Assembly (NCBI GenBank): GCA_017979445.1 | Contig: CM030706.1 | Span: 16,478,967 to 16,542,966 of the forward strand | DNA from: Akebia trifoliata | Taxonomy: Eukaryota > Streptophyta > Magnoliopsida > Ranunculales > Lardizabalaceae | Length of the DNA: 64,000 nucleotides | Direction of reading: 5' to 3' | Part shown: positions 42,857 to 55,309 of the stretch, in pieces | Layout: each line of letters begins with the position of its first letter | Numbering within the stretch: the first letter of the stretch is position 1 | Made by a program: the position numbers and the translations under genes | The notes under the pieces: model-generated | Databases searched by the model: none | Told to the model about the DNA's origin: nothing | What the model saw: the letters and a program-made list of their open reading frames with translations, nothing else

Positions 42857-44773
42857 ATGTAAGCATCCCCCCCACCACCCAAACCCTTCCCACTTAATCT
42901 TCATCTCCTCTCTCTCTCACTCTCACTCTCACTCATGATAGTATGTAAATATTTGCAGGAGACCTGAGATGAATCCATTAGACCTCAACAACTTGCCTGA
43001 GGAGTACCTTAGAGAGGGAAAGCAAATCTTGGAGGGAAGTTCCACACTTCACATTGAAGCTTCAGATACCACTAGTAAGGGAAAAAAAAAGAAGAAGATA
43101 GAGTTCAATATTATTTCCTTCATTTTACTTTATATTTTGAAAACTTAATGATGATTTTAGGGTGAAGAACGAGGAATTTTGCTTTTTCTTCACGAATGGT
43201 CTCATCGAAGTTACTTTATTTGGGTTAGTTGCAGGAGGATGTAGAAAAAAGAAAAGTGGTGGAAAAAATGAGTGTGGAAAGGTCTATGAATGTAGGTTTT
43301 GTTCGCTTAAGTTCTGCAAATCTCAAGCACTTGGAGGCCATATGAATCGTCATCGTCAAGGCAAGTTCATTAAATATACTTTCCAAGTTTCAACAACAAT
43401 GTCAACCCTTATTTATTAAAACCAAACCTACATGACGATGAGCAGTTATATATGTTAATATTGAAGTTCTTTTAAATTTTAGGGTTCATTCTAGTGTTTA
43501 TTTCCAGAGCCCTTTTTTTGGCATTTCATTCAGAACACAAAGAAATGTTTCTCTTGAGTGGATAAGAACACTTAAGGCTCTGAAAGTAGCAATTCCCTAT
43601 GCACTTTTTCCATGTAATTGTGTCAAGAATGTGAGTTAGTCATGTCTGTCTTGTTTTTTTTTTGTTCTATTTTAAGAAAGGCAAAGGGAGTTGCTGTAGT
43701 AGAAGTTATTGGTGGTGCGGTTTTTTTATTTGATTTGATTTGATTTGATTTGATTTGTGTTGTGTTGTGTTGTGTTGGGGGGGCGTTGGTTGCAGAAAGG
43801 GAGACAGAGACACTGAATCGGGCTCGTCAGCTGGTTTTCAGTAACGATAACCTAGTTCCACAAGGGGGCCCTCACTTAGGGTATGTAATATAGCAAGAAG
43901 AAACTATATCTTCTCTCTTCATTTCTTCAATAAAATTATAGTTTCTTTGTAATCCTCATCTGTAATCAGTTTTTTCTTCAAGTTTTGAATCAACAAATAC
44001 TTCTTTATTCTTACTTTTCTTTCTTCTTCTTTTTTGGTCAGCTTTTTTTCTTAGCAAAAAATAAAAACTAAATTTTTTTTTTTTTTTTAATCTTCTTTTG
44101 AATTAAGAGACACTTCCTCTTATTTAATTAGTTTTTTTTTTTTTTTTGTACAATAAAAGAAAATTAATTAGTGTTATTTTCTTCTTTTTTACTTAATTAC
44201 AATTACTTCTCATTCATCTTCCTCTTCAATTTGATCAATTTAGTTGTTAATTTTTTATTATTAATAAACAGGTTTAGAGATCCAAACCTTGGAACTGTGC
44301 AAGCGATCCAGCCAGGGAACGTTAATCAAAGTGGCAACATAGGTGACCCATCTCTACCATTTAGGTCAGTTTACCCAACAAGAATGTTCTCAGGTTCTCC
44401 ATCGACAATTAATATATCACCATCATCGACTCCGAATCAACCTTACCACTACACATCACCGTCTTCCCGCCTTTCTTCATTCCCATCACACTATCCTCCT
44501 CAGATGGAAAACGATTACTTCGTCAGTTCACACCGCCATCCGAATCCAAACTATACGACCGAATCCAATTACACTTGCATCGGGGCTCCTCTAGGCCGTG
44601 ACTTCCAACCTGTCCATGGAGCTGTTAGGGGGACCGATTTGTCATCTGTATCTGGCACAAGTGAAGACAGATCGCTGCAGAATCAGGATGATGGTGTGAA
44701 TTGGGGTCGTAGCTATGGAGGATCACAACGTATCAATCCTTCTTCGATCAATCGGTTTCATGGTGGATATTAA
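42857..44773 (+). CDS. JAG: C2H2 zinc-finger transcription factor, JAGGED/NUBBIN-like, five coding exons
   Basis: Coding exons inferred: 42857-42858 (AT), 42959-43074, 43235-43360, 43796-43880 and 44272-44773, 831 bases, 276 residues. The joined start gives MRPEMNPLDLNNLPEEY, which matches the start pattern of JAGGED proteins as I know them, including the EAR-like DLNNLP at residues 9-14. One C2H2 finger is at residues 59-79 (C59, C62, H75, H79) with the plant QALGGH motif, followed by ERETETLNRARQLVF, and YTCIGAPLG near the C-terminus. JAGGED is known to be a nuclear regulator promoting growth of lateral organs. Splice joins keep frame at every boundary: donor GTAAGC, GTAAGG, GCAAGT (intron 3, GC-AG) and GTATGT, acceptors TGCAG, TGCAG, TGCAG and AACAG. 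The ATG is split by intron 1. Intron sizes are 100, 160, 435 and 391 bases. Confident in the family; the exon ends need transcript support. Confidence 0.93.
43727..43785 (+). repeat. Pentanucleotide microsatellite in intron 3
   Basis: TTTGA repeated about five times is followed by TTGTG repeated four times and a G run, ending just before the acceptor of exon 4. Such a tract near a splice acceptor is likely to vary in length. Confidence 0.8.
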
Positions 44774-45180
44774 GATCAAGTCTGGGAAGTGTATGTTTTA
44801 GACCTAATATTGACACGCCATATTCTGATTTCTGACAGAGAAAGCCAAACAACTGACAAATGAGTCATGCTAGAAAGAGAAACTTTTCTTCTTCTTTTTT
44901 ATTATTTATTATTATATAATATTTTTTAATAGGATGGCGCATCTTTTGATCTCATACACAGACTCAGCTACTTTGGCTTTGAGCTGGTTGGGGTGGTTCT
45001 TGTTGTGTACGAAGGGAGTTTGAAAGGGAAACAAAGGAGTTAGATATGGACTGAAAGTTTCCCAACGCTTTTTGCATTTGAACTTCATTTTGCATGGGAA
45101 AGATTTTCATGGCTTTTTCTGTCTTATGTTTTTGTGCTTTTTAAGATCTTTGGTCTCTCTCTCTCTCTCATTTGTCATCT
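44774..45180 (+). other. Likely 3' untranslated region of the JAGGED-like gene
   Basis: It follows the TAA at 44771-44773. AT-rich with TTATTATATAATATTTT at about 44905 and a CT microsatellite at 45153-45168. No clear AATAAA is seen, so the polyadenylation point is not assigned. Confidence 0.4.
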
Positions 45181-45399
45181 TTTAATTTGAGGAGACAATT
45201 TACTCCCATCATGCTTGCACTATAGGTCCCACGACTCAGAAAATGATGGTTGGTGTGCCCTATTTTTCAGTCCGTTAAATTATTCTTGTGGTTTGTTGAG
45301 GTAAATAAATTAAATCATTGACTGTAATATATGGAGAGGATGCCTTTTTATGATATTGTTGTCTATGTAAATGAATATTATTTTTACATTTTCATTTCG

Positions 45400-45640
45400 G
45401 GTTGGGGTGGCATTGGAAAATTCTAGCCTCCAAAGACCTTTTCCTGGGTACCGTAAGCATATTTTCCTTTAAAATGGATCCCTAAGGAAACAAGTGTTTT
45501 CCTCTCATCTTAGCTGTCCAATGGTGGAGTGGGGAGGGGCATTGGAAATTCTTAGTCTCCAACGACCTTTTAGACAGGGTGGTACGGTAAGGATTCCCTT
45601 TAAAAATCCATACCTTTAAAATGGATCCCGAGTAACCAGT
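45400..45640 (+). repeat. Imperfect direct duplication of about 100 bp
   Basis: About 45403-45484 and 45527-45633 share GGGG-GGCATTGGAAA, TTCTAGCCTCCAA-GACCTTTT, GGTACCGTAAG and CTTTAAAATGGATCCC. The two copies are about 125 bases apart. Confidence 0.7.
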
Positions 45641-47864
45641 ACTTGTACTAATCCTAAGTAAAATGGTTATTTTCCTTTTCTTTTTGTTTTTTATTAAAAA
45701 ATATTAAAATAATGAATAAATGATTATTAATATTAAAAATAATAATTTTTTTGTTGTTATAAAAATGGTAATAAACAAGCTGTTGGACCATCAGATTTTA
45801 GATTGCTAGGTTGTCCAACCGCCTGTTTTCGCTAAACATCGACGTGGTAGAGTAAAAAAAAGAAGGATGTTTGATGGTCGATTTTCAATAATGATTAAAT
45901 TTTTGAATGAAAACCGACTTTCTAACGGTCTATTTTCAGCTCAAACAGTCCTCTAACAATACTATTATGAAAAAGATGTGATAGTTCAAACAGTTTGGTC
46001 GTCCACTCGTTTGTTTTCAACTTTTCACCTATAAAGAGGTTTATGATTGGTTCTTCCTCACTTATATATAATGTTAACCTTACCATCTCTAACCCTCTTA
46101 CTCTCTCAATCTCTCGTTGTAACAATTTTATTTTAATAATTCATCATAAGTGAACATCAAGTTTTTTAATGGCTTGGAAAATGGATGTATGGCGTTTTTT
46201 TATTTTTTATTTTTTAATTTTTTTTATTTTATTGTTTGAAGTTATTGTGAAGATTGACATAAATAGGTGGTAATATCAAATTAATATTATTATATTGTAG
46301 TGGCTTTTGCAATGGTGTTGATTGATTGATAGAAGATGAATGAGATGTTGCTATCTTGTCGTAAGGCTCCTTTCAAACAAATAAATTTATCTTACTCAAA
46401 GGCCAGATAAGGGTCGAATCCACAAGGATAATGGCGAAATTTTAAATCAAATTATGAATGAATCAAAACAAGATTAAAATTAGTTTGTTGTTAGTTTGGA
46501 AAAGAAAAATAGAAAACAAATAGTTAGTGTAGACACTCCAATTTGATTGAATACGCCCGAGAGCTCATTGAATCCAGTATCGATGATCAAATCGAGAGAA
46601 TCATAGAAAAGATTCCTTGGAGGAAATAGATTCTCTAACTCCTCCATGATTGATAGATTGATTGTTACTTAACTCCATTTCAGTAATTAAGGTTTCATGA
46701 TCTGATTGTATCAATATGTCCCTCATAGAGATTTGTAATTATAATTTAATTTAGACTATTTCTATGTGCATAAGTTTTTTGAGGAATTCTATTAATTGTA
46801 CGAAATATCTCTTATCTTCTCCAATCAAGAAAGGAATATTTGGAGTTATCTAATTGTGGGACTTGATATGAGAGATTATGTAAAAGAGATCATTGTGTGT
46901 GTATGTGTGTGTGATTAATAGATGTAATATCCCATGCTGAAGAATCTCTTAGAAATTTGTTTATTGTTTTAGTAGAAATATTGATTTTAATAGATCCATT
47001 GACTAAGTTATTTCTATAAGGTTTGAGTCTTTGTTAATAAATTTTTGTTGTGGCTATATATGTTTATAGTGCATGTATTAGGAAGCATAGTATGCTTATA
47101 GGAAGATCTCCTAGATTGAATGCTCCTTTCCTTAAAAAAATTATTATTTCTTTCTTTCCTTCCATATATATAACCCAGTATAGGGTCCATCTTATAATCA
47201 TGGCCTCTCTTTGTCAAATAGGTTATTCAATCGATTTGTGAAAGAAGTGAACTAAAGGTTTCGGTTCGATAATTATATTCTTGGAGATCTCCCATTCTTG
47301 CATTGGATGGTAGATTTCTTGAAAAAATTGATTGATTTAGAGTTTTTTTTTTTTTTTTTTGAAAAAAATATAATTGGTTGAATATATTATAATGCTAGAA
47401 TTCTTGTCGTATTGTACGGATCAAAGTATGCTTATTATTTTTATTAAGAATTAATATTTGTGAATCTAAATGTAAAGGCTAAGGATCGAAGCTTGCTTAT
47501 TTATTCTATTAAGAACAATTATTTGCGAATCTAGAGGTACATAAATTTTATATTGATAAAGGAGATTAATTTGATTAGCAAAATTAGTTCAATTATGAAT
47601 GACCAGTTATAACTTTCAATATCATCCTTTGACTTATGCGCAGGTTTATTAATGGGTTGCCTTTCGTTTTTAGGATTACTCATTTTATTCTTCTTACTAC
47701 AAAATTTGTCCCCATCAAAGTCATGTCCTCAACACCTAGGTCATTCTCACTATTCAAGAATAGTTTTACTATGAGCTTGGGAGGATGAGTGAGATAACTT
47801 GAGATTTACTCCTTTTAGAGAGGACCTTCGAGATGGAACTCTTGAGTTTTTCAACACTCGTTAT
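45641..47864. other. Stretch without recognised gene
   Basis: AT-rich DNA with short duplicated phrases (for example AAGGATCGAAG/TACGGATCAAAG followed by TATGCTTATT/TTGCTTATTT at about 47418 and 47488). Small open frames have no domain. The phrase GGGTCGAATCCACAAGGATA near 46410 is common in plant repeats, but no element ends can be set. Confidence 0.35.
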
Positions 47865-47879
47865 CACTACAACATTTTT

Positions 47880-48245
47880 AATCTGCAGCGGCGGATTTTT
47901 CCGTTGCTATAGGGTACTTTTTCTGTCGGTAAAAACTATTGCGATGAATGGCAGCGGAAGCAAGATCCAACGTTATTGCCTCGGCCGCCAAATATAGCAG
48001 CGGATAACTTGTTCCGCTGTTGCAGGTTATACCTTTAGTGACGGATATGAATATCCGTTGTAATGAGTCAAATTTTTACAAAATAAAATATAATACATAT
48101 AGCGGCGGATATTAATATCCACTGCAATAAGTTAATTTTTAACAAATAGAATATAATACATATAGCAATAAGTCAATTTAAAAAAAATAAAATATAACAA
48201 TCATAGCGGCGAATATTACTATTCACTGCAATAGGTTACTTAGGA
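47880..48245. repeat. Left subterminal repeats of the CACTA element
   Basis: At least five units built on GCGGCGGAT, a short AT core and ATCCGCTGCAATA: for example at 47888, 48000, 48034, 48098 and 48204. Most are imperfect palindromes. In En/Spm such motifs bind the element's own protein; that role is inferred here. Confidence 0.75.
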
Positions 48246-50413
48246 ACTGTTAAAAACAGTTCCAAATCTGCATTTAAATATATAAAAAAGATATCGTAGA
48301 CATCGATTTAAAATTTGATGTCTATAAGATTGATGTTCTAAATCTGAGACTTTAGGCATAGGTTACAAACCAATATCTAAACTATAAAAAAAAAATTAAG
48401 TTTTTAATTTATTTTTTTTCTACACACCTATTACCCGCAGTAGAATAGATCTAGTTGAGAGGATTCATACCCTGTAAAGAATCCATGAATAATTATTATT
48501 TAGTTTCAAAATCAAGCTAACTACACATGGAGCAAAAAAGTTTTGTAATGATGGCTACGGCAATTCTTTTAACATGGCACGTGGGATGAAAAAGTTAAAA
48601 ATAAAACAAAAAAGCAGTAAATGAGGCAAAATATCGGTGCATGATAATATAATGGGTTGGGCACAAAAGAGAGTGAGAAAGATATTTACAAACTTAATGA
48701 AAAAAAAGTATAATGTTTCTTCAATAAAAATATCATTTCTCTCTCATTAGAAAGCTTCTTAATAAAAGTTTTGATGATTAAAATAGAATTCAAGCTAAAT
48801 AGTGGCTCGATGGAAAGAATAGTTTAAACATTTTATATATATCAAACTATTAATGCATGGAGCAACTAATTAAGATGTGTCATTAACCAATATGAAGTTG
48901 AAATAGAATTGGAGCTAAACAATCTTGGTGGACAACACATTAAGATAATTGTAACACAAGTCATCTAGGGTGCAACTTAGGTTGTGAATTGATCAAATAA
49001 TCTGACATCAAAGCACATGGAATCACCAGAGAGAAAGAGAGTAAGCAGATAACGTAATCATGAGGACTCATTAAGAGAGCAGATATTGCATTAAACAATA
49101 TTTCAAAGGAATTGAAGAATTATCAAGGTGGTCAAATAAGTGAGATGCATTTTCAGAAATAGAGGGAAGAGACAGAGAAGAATGACATGATTAAAGCATT
49201 TTCATAAATATATCACATATTTATACTCAAAATCTTGAACTCTTTGTTAGGGTGATTTGGACTACATGATTGAAGACTATTAAGTGAAACAGTCCAAACT
49301 CTGGGCTATAGAAATTAGGGAAATATGCCATACATATCCTTGATGCTAACAACTTGGGACCTCTAGAAACAACACACCTTTTAAGATAAGAGTACAAGAA
49401 CAACAATACAAAAGCCAAGATTGATATCCTTGATTTGCTTTTTTGTAACATGATATACTATAAAATACTAAACTAGACATCAGCGACTTCACACACACAC
49501 ACACCCACCCACCCACCACACAAAATAAACTGAATATCAAGATGGCAAACTAGACCCTTAATAGCCTTATACGGAGCTAGTTCATGGTGTAACCCAAACA
49601 AAAGCGCCATGTCCTAGAAGTGGCCTTGATATTGGAGGTACCTTTCATAACTCACTCGTTAAGGTCTTTTGTAAGTGAAAAAAAAGAGAGTAAAACACAT
49701 ACTTCACTCTCCACATACAAATAGGTCGAGAGCACCACAAAGTAGACAGCAAGAAAAGTTATCACACAACTGCTTTAGAAACTCCTCATGCCAATGATCA
49801 AGAGTATCAAATGACTTGAGTATGTTCAAACCATAGACTAGAACACATCAATCTGCACCTCTATAATATGCAACACCAAGACTTTGGTTTCGAATACGAC
49901 TATAAAATAGAGTTAACAATTGAAGGAACCCTCATAATCCCAATCTAACTTTGTATATTCACAGCATATTTTGCCTAATGGCATAAGATCATCTAAACAT
50001 TATCGACTTATTCTACTATTGAAGCATCATTAATACCTTTGGCAAATTTTGACACCACAAGATCATTTATCGACTTATTTTACTATTGATACATCATTGT
50101 TACAGATTATTTGATATTCATATTTGATCACATGGAGTTGTCTAAGTGACTAAAATTGCTTATGCAATAACCCAAATGGCTACAAAATGATGAACTTTCT
50201 AAAATTTCAATTTCATTTAAAGTATGGTACTCAAATTTACTACCCATTTTTTTTTTCTATTTTTAGGGGTACAATTTCATATTTAGATTTCAACTATATG
50301 TATATATATATATATACTAAGTTAAGAAAATAGAATAGAATGAATAGGAGCTTCACAAATTTATAATGCTGGGTGGTGTTGTGTCTGAAATCATACGAAA
50401 GAAGAAAAAGTAC
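48246..50413. other. CACTA interior, left part, no gene recognised
   Basis: AT-rich DNA with a CA/CCCA microsatellite at 49491-49520 and a TA microsatellite at 50299-50316. I looked on the minus strand for further exons downstream of the LMBD2 fragment and did not find any. Confidence 0.4.
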
Positions 50414-50794
50414 CAACTGACACAACATGTTGTCAATAATATTCATGTAGGGTCTCAGAGGATCATGCTTGGACATCTGATTTGAAGTTGCTTGAGCAAC
50501 CTAATGAAAAACACAAACTCAAATATGTGAGAAAATTAAAGAAATAATCCATGATTGAAATCAGTCAAATTATATGCAATGTGATTCATGCAAATGGAAC
50601 CTCAATAGGATCCTAATCATGTTTAAAAAATATGAAGCAAAACAAAGATGGTTGATATTAATATGCCAAAGACCACCAAATCTTGTTTTCAACCTTGCCG
50701 AAATATTTCTCCCTCACAATGTTGTTAAATAGCATATGCGAGTCTTTGCAACCAGCATAGGCTATTCGCATGTCACATATGTGATGGCATATGC

Positions 50795-50832
<38 letters not shown>
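50795..50832 (+). repeat. CA microsatellite
   Basis: About eighteen CA units in the intron between the two captured exons, on the plus strand. Confidence 0.95.
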
Positions 50833-50836
<4 letters not shown>

Positions 50837-51079
50837 AATTGGAAAAAAAAAAAACATGCAGAAAATATTTTTAAAAATTCAAAAAAAAATCTTTTAAAAA
50901 AATCCAGAAAAATACATAATAATTAAGCAATGCCCAAATTTTATATTTTCATTCATAAATCATAGTTTATACACCAAAACGTGCAAGTAAAAGACTAAAA
51001 ACAGTCAATTATCAAAAAAAAAAAAAGTCAAATGGTCATACAAATACTTGAAATAGTCATAGAAATGTCTAAGTAACTA

Positions 51080-51180
51080 ACTCTAATAGTTAGTTTGATA
51101 CAATGTGTGTAAATCCCTAATCCATTGTGAAACATCTTCTCTAGGATTGTCGTTGCTTCCATTCCCATCTTGAGAGTTGA
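51080..51180 (-). other. Short coding-like remnant in the captured intron
   Basis: On the minus strand a frame reads LNSQDGNGSNDNPREDVSQW then IRDLHTLYQT. The composition looks like protein and the surrounding 50.7-51.8 kb differs in texture from the rest of the intron, which suggests a second insertion, perhaps a DNA transposon remnant. I cannot name it with certainty. Confidence 0.25.
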
Positions 51181-52194
51181 GAGTGAGAGTGAGTGAGTTG
51201 AGACTTCATCACTTGAGACTTGAGAGTAAAGAATGGAGAGAGTGAGAGATTTAAGAAGAAAGATAAGAGATTTGAACTTAGAAGGTAATAGAGTATGTTG
51301 TACAAGAAGTTTGGCGGGGTAGAAGTGGAGTATTTATAAGAAGAAGAAAAAAAAGAGTTTAAAGCAAAAACAAAATTATGTGTCCAACAGTCACATTTTT
51401 GACCATTGGACATTATGCCATCGTTCTTGGAGAAAGTTGATGCACCAAAAAGGAAGAACAAACATTCAGAGCTTTGGACATTGAATTACGAAGACCAAGC
51501 TTCACCAAGCATCCTATGCATCCGAAAGTAGCACCATCACCATACACCAATTTTGAGTCGTAGAGATTGAGATTAGGCATTGTTCGGTCCTATTATAATA
51601 AGATGTAGAAACAGAGTACATTCTTTTCCTTGTATGAAATACCAAAAGAAAGAAGTTGTATTCATTTTTCAACACAATCAATGCAATTGAATTTGTTCCT
51701 TCTTCTTCTTGTATTGAATTTCAGCATAAAAAAATTTATGTCCACATGTAGGCTCTAAGAATAGCGCAAGGAAATCCAAACCCTTCGATGGTGGGTTATC
51801 CTTAATGCAAGACACAAATCAAGCCAACGATAACGGGTTTGATTAGAAATTTTATAACTTTCTTTATCAGGGGAGAATAGTCATTGATCCCAAAAATATA
51901 AAATGAAAACACAGAATTCATAAGGTCTTTATAAAACCTTAGGCACCATAACAAAATTTATGGAGGATGGGAGTACATTTACTACAATAACATTTGAAAA
52001 TTCTTGATGAGCATCATCAAGACTCAGCCATTTTGGCAACTTTATGAGAAATAACTTATTGATGGGTGTTCCAATCTGCATTTCTCCAAATGCTCTTCAG
52101 AATTTCACTCAAACCAAAGCCAGGAAGAAATGCACCTGTGACAAGTCTGAAAGTATTTGAGCATGCCATAGCTAAACCCACAACACCACGACTC

Positions 52195-55155
52195 CTGTCA
52201 ATGCATATAGAAATAAAGTTACCAATTAAGAGAATCGAAAAAAAGGAGCTAGCAGAGCAAAAAAACACAAAATAATAGTGGCTAGCAAGGCAAAACGACT
52301 TTTTTAAGTACAAAAGGAGATGCCACCATATACACTAGGAAAATTCGAGATGGCTAGAAGAATTCTATCTAGATCAGCTAATAAATTAAATGGAATGTAT
52401 TAAATTCTACAAGAGTCGTAGCTTGTTTAAAAACTCAATTTTGTGAGTATCGGATTATTAATTACTTAACAAGTTGGTAGTTGTTAACACATTACTGGGG
52501 TAATCTAAAATTGGTGAATTTAATTGAAGGACACATATACATCTATCCCAGTGAGTTCAACATTACAGAGAGAAGTTAGAGGTCAAAGGCTTGTCTAGGC
52601 GTTGAAGAAGATCAAACTGTCAAAATTCAACAGATTATAATATTTTACAGGGGTTAATTTGCACTAGACCATTAAAACTATAAGAGAAAAATATGAAATA
52701 AAATTAAAAAATTAAAAAAAAAAAAAAACAAATAGGTCCATCCCTAATGTTGTTTTAAATGCTAAGGTGTGAGGCAAGACGTTAACCAGCCAAAGCCTTA
52801 CAAGCATGCATTTTTTAAGATGATAAACAATTAAATATACATAAAAATAAATAGAAAAATATATACAATAAATGACAAGAATTTTTGGGGGGAAATCTTA
52901 ATAAGAAAGGGAGAAAATTAAGGAAATTTCATAATTGCACATTCCAAAACCAATCAAAATTAAATTATACCATACCCACAATTTCATGCTTTCAAAGTTT
53001 TCATCCCTAAAACTAAAAAGCAACAGTTTGTGTGCAATAACCATTCCAACTAAAAATGCATAAGTTCTCCTAATACTAAAAGGAGAAGCGGAGGGATAGG
53101 TTCAGCGTAAAGATAAACATAAATAGGAAAGATTGAAGTAACAAAAACTAGCGGAAAAAAAAATAGATAGAGATTATACATAAATTGGATGTTATAACAA
53201 GGGTAACTTTATAGTTATAAAACAGGAAGATCTAACCAAAGAAGGTGATAGCCCTATGATACGTTCCCATGGGTTTGATCTTTTCCCGTAAATCGTGGTG
53301 TGTTCTAATTTTGATCGCTTTTACACGAGAAAGGGGGGAACACCCTCTAAAGCCTAAGTATTCCTCAATGACTGATAGAATACAAGTTTGAGGGGGGATA
53401 CAATACATTAAAGAGTGCCACGAAGGTGTGAATGGGAAAAGAGCCTTTAAAACACCTCTTTAAGTAATGACAAAGCATTTGGGGAAAATAATCTTTCCTT
53501 AAAGTCTGAAAGTGTTTTATTTTTCTTCCTTCAACCAGCATTAGGGGGTAACCTCTTCCTTTTACACACTGAGCAGTCTCTCCACATCCCAATTGGCACT
53601 CTCCAACCTCAACTTCCATAATCGTCACCTAAGGATGAAACTAACATAAATATTGAAACAGGGACATCTTAGATAAATGATGTGTCCTTATCCAAACTAT
53701 CCAGGCTTGGCGACATAAATCATGATCTGCCATTCAACTCTAATAAACTCATTTCCTATAAGTACAATGACTATACTTCGACTTTACACTAAGCTTTGAT
53801 TAGTTAGCGATGCAGAAGGGTCGAACAAGCTCCCTCCCAAAAATCGGGAAGTCGTTATCATTGAAAAAACTTAACAATATTTAATAAGATACCCTATCAC
53901 CAATTAAACCCCAAAACGATATGATCCAAGACAAAAACATATTGATGATCAAAAGAAGATTCGAACAAAATTTCAAAATTGTGTAGATTGCACCAAGTCT
54001 GATTTGACAAAAAAATCTCATTTTATATGGATCACAAATATGCAAATGCCTAAAAATAATTTATTCAACCAATATATGCATGACAACATGCAAGAAACTC
54101 AATCGGGGGACACTTCCACCTGAGTTGAGTTTAAAACTAATAATAATAAAAGATTTCAGTTTATATGGATCACAAATATAATTCTTAAAATTTATAGTTA
54201 TGTGAAAAATCCACCAAAACTGATTCATATCGACTAAAGAGATAATCTACTCTTGGGCTGAAAAGCTTACACTTCTGATGTATTAAGAAGCTGGTCAATA
54301 TATACTTAATGTTTTTTAAACTATTTAGTTAACTCTTAATATATTGCAGACATCTAAATTGAGTTTGAGGTCAGATAAACTACTCGCAAACAATGAGTTA
54401 ACTGGTTGTACGACGAGGATACGTTTTCAGTACCTTATCAAGTGCTTAGATTTCACAATTGAGCAAATTCAATGGCTAGAAATTGTTAAGGATGATAAAT
54501 TTTGGTGTGGAGTTGGTGGATAGTTGCATTAGACTTATGTCAACATAAATTTCACAAAAAGTCCCCAAATGACACAACATTAAACCCACCATTATCTTCA
54601 TTTAGGAACTCATCTCAACCATAAAAATCTTTTCCTTCAACCATCAAACCTCATGAACAACATAGAAATATAAACTATTTTAGTAAAAATACAAGAAAAT
54701 CCCTTTTTCCCCAATCACCAACCATATATTCCTCCAAAACTAAAAAGACCCAATTTTACCCAAACATTAAATTAAAAATGGGAGAAAGCAAACCTTTATA
54801 AGCAATTCGATGGAGAAAGGAGAGAAATCTTAGGGTTTACTTCCATGGAGGAGCTTAATACCCTTTGAAATCGTAGAAATCCCTTTGATAGAAAGATACC
54901 CGTTGAAATCGTGGAGTTTTTGATCGAAAATCTTGAAATCGACGGGTTTGTACTTGAAATCTCTGAGAAATATACCCTTTGGAGGCGATGATACTCTTTG
55001 TAAGAGCTCCAAGCGGAAAACCAGAGAGAGTAAATTCTTCTCGTTGTCATCAAATTTCTTTGAAGCATTGTAACAGGATCGAAGCATTGATCTCATCAAA
55101 TCGAACATCCAAAAATTTACCAGCTTATAGAACACAAACCATGCCATCGAACTTG
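52195..55155. other. CACTA interior, right part, no gene recognised
   Basis: Minus-strand frames at 53365-53628 (87 codons) and 54830-55147 (105 codons) are open but without a domain I know. The second begins close to a GA-rich tract and could be another captured exon. No transposase motif is visible. Confidence 0.35.
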
Positions 55156-55166
55156 AAATTCTTCAC

Positions 55167-55265
55167 GTAGTGAGAGAGAACAGAGAGAGCAAAGAGTGAG
55201 AGAGCAGAGAGAGAGAGAGAGCAGAGAGCAGAAAACAGAGAGAGAGAGAGAGAGAAAGAAAGCAA
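55167..55265 (+). repeat. GA-rich microsatellite
   Basis: Interrupted GAGAGA tract with GCAGAGA phrases, nearly 100 bases. Confidence 0.9.
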
Positions 55266-55309
55266 AGAGACAAAGCGAGGTCACTAAACAGACTTTGTTA
55301 TATAAAAAA

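Larger units (their letters stand above)
50414..52194 (-). pseudogene. Captured fragment of an LMBR1-domain protein gene (LMBD2-type), two exons
   Basis: Minus-strand exon at 52194-51983 reads SRGVVGLAMACSNTFRLVTG, AFLPGFGLSEILKSIWRNAD, WNTHQ, stop, VISHKVAKMAES, then one-base shift, LDDAHQEFSNVIV. It is followed by donor GTAAATG. The next exon at 50500-50414 begins after ATTAG and reads VAQATSNQMSKHDPLRPYMN then IIDNML, ending before GTACTT. These residues and the exon join fit the conserved centre of plant LMBR1 domain-containing protein 2, a multi-pass membrane protein. Only this middle part is present. The stop after THQ and the frameshift show it is not a working gene. It lies wholly inside the CACTA element, so I read it as a captured copy. 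Recognition is from memory of the family. Confidence 0.85.

Noticed and set aside
43162..43419. Single-exon 85-codon zinc-finger ORF
   Set aside because: It is intron 2 plus exon 3 plus intron 3 read through; splice signals and family conservation support the spliced model.
46400..46440. Possible tRNA TPsiC-like GGTCGAATCC
   Set aside because: No acceptor stem or anticodon arm can be placed around it; it reads as a repeat phrase.
50294..50476. 60-codon minus-strand ORF as a small gene
   Set aside because: Only its first part (MSKHDPLRPYMN) is protein-like, and it is an exon of the captured LMBD2 fragment followed by intron.
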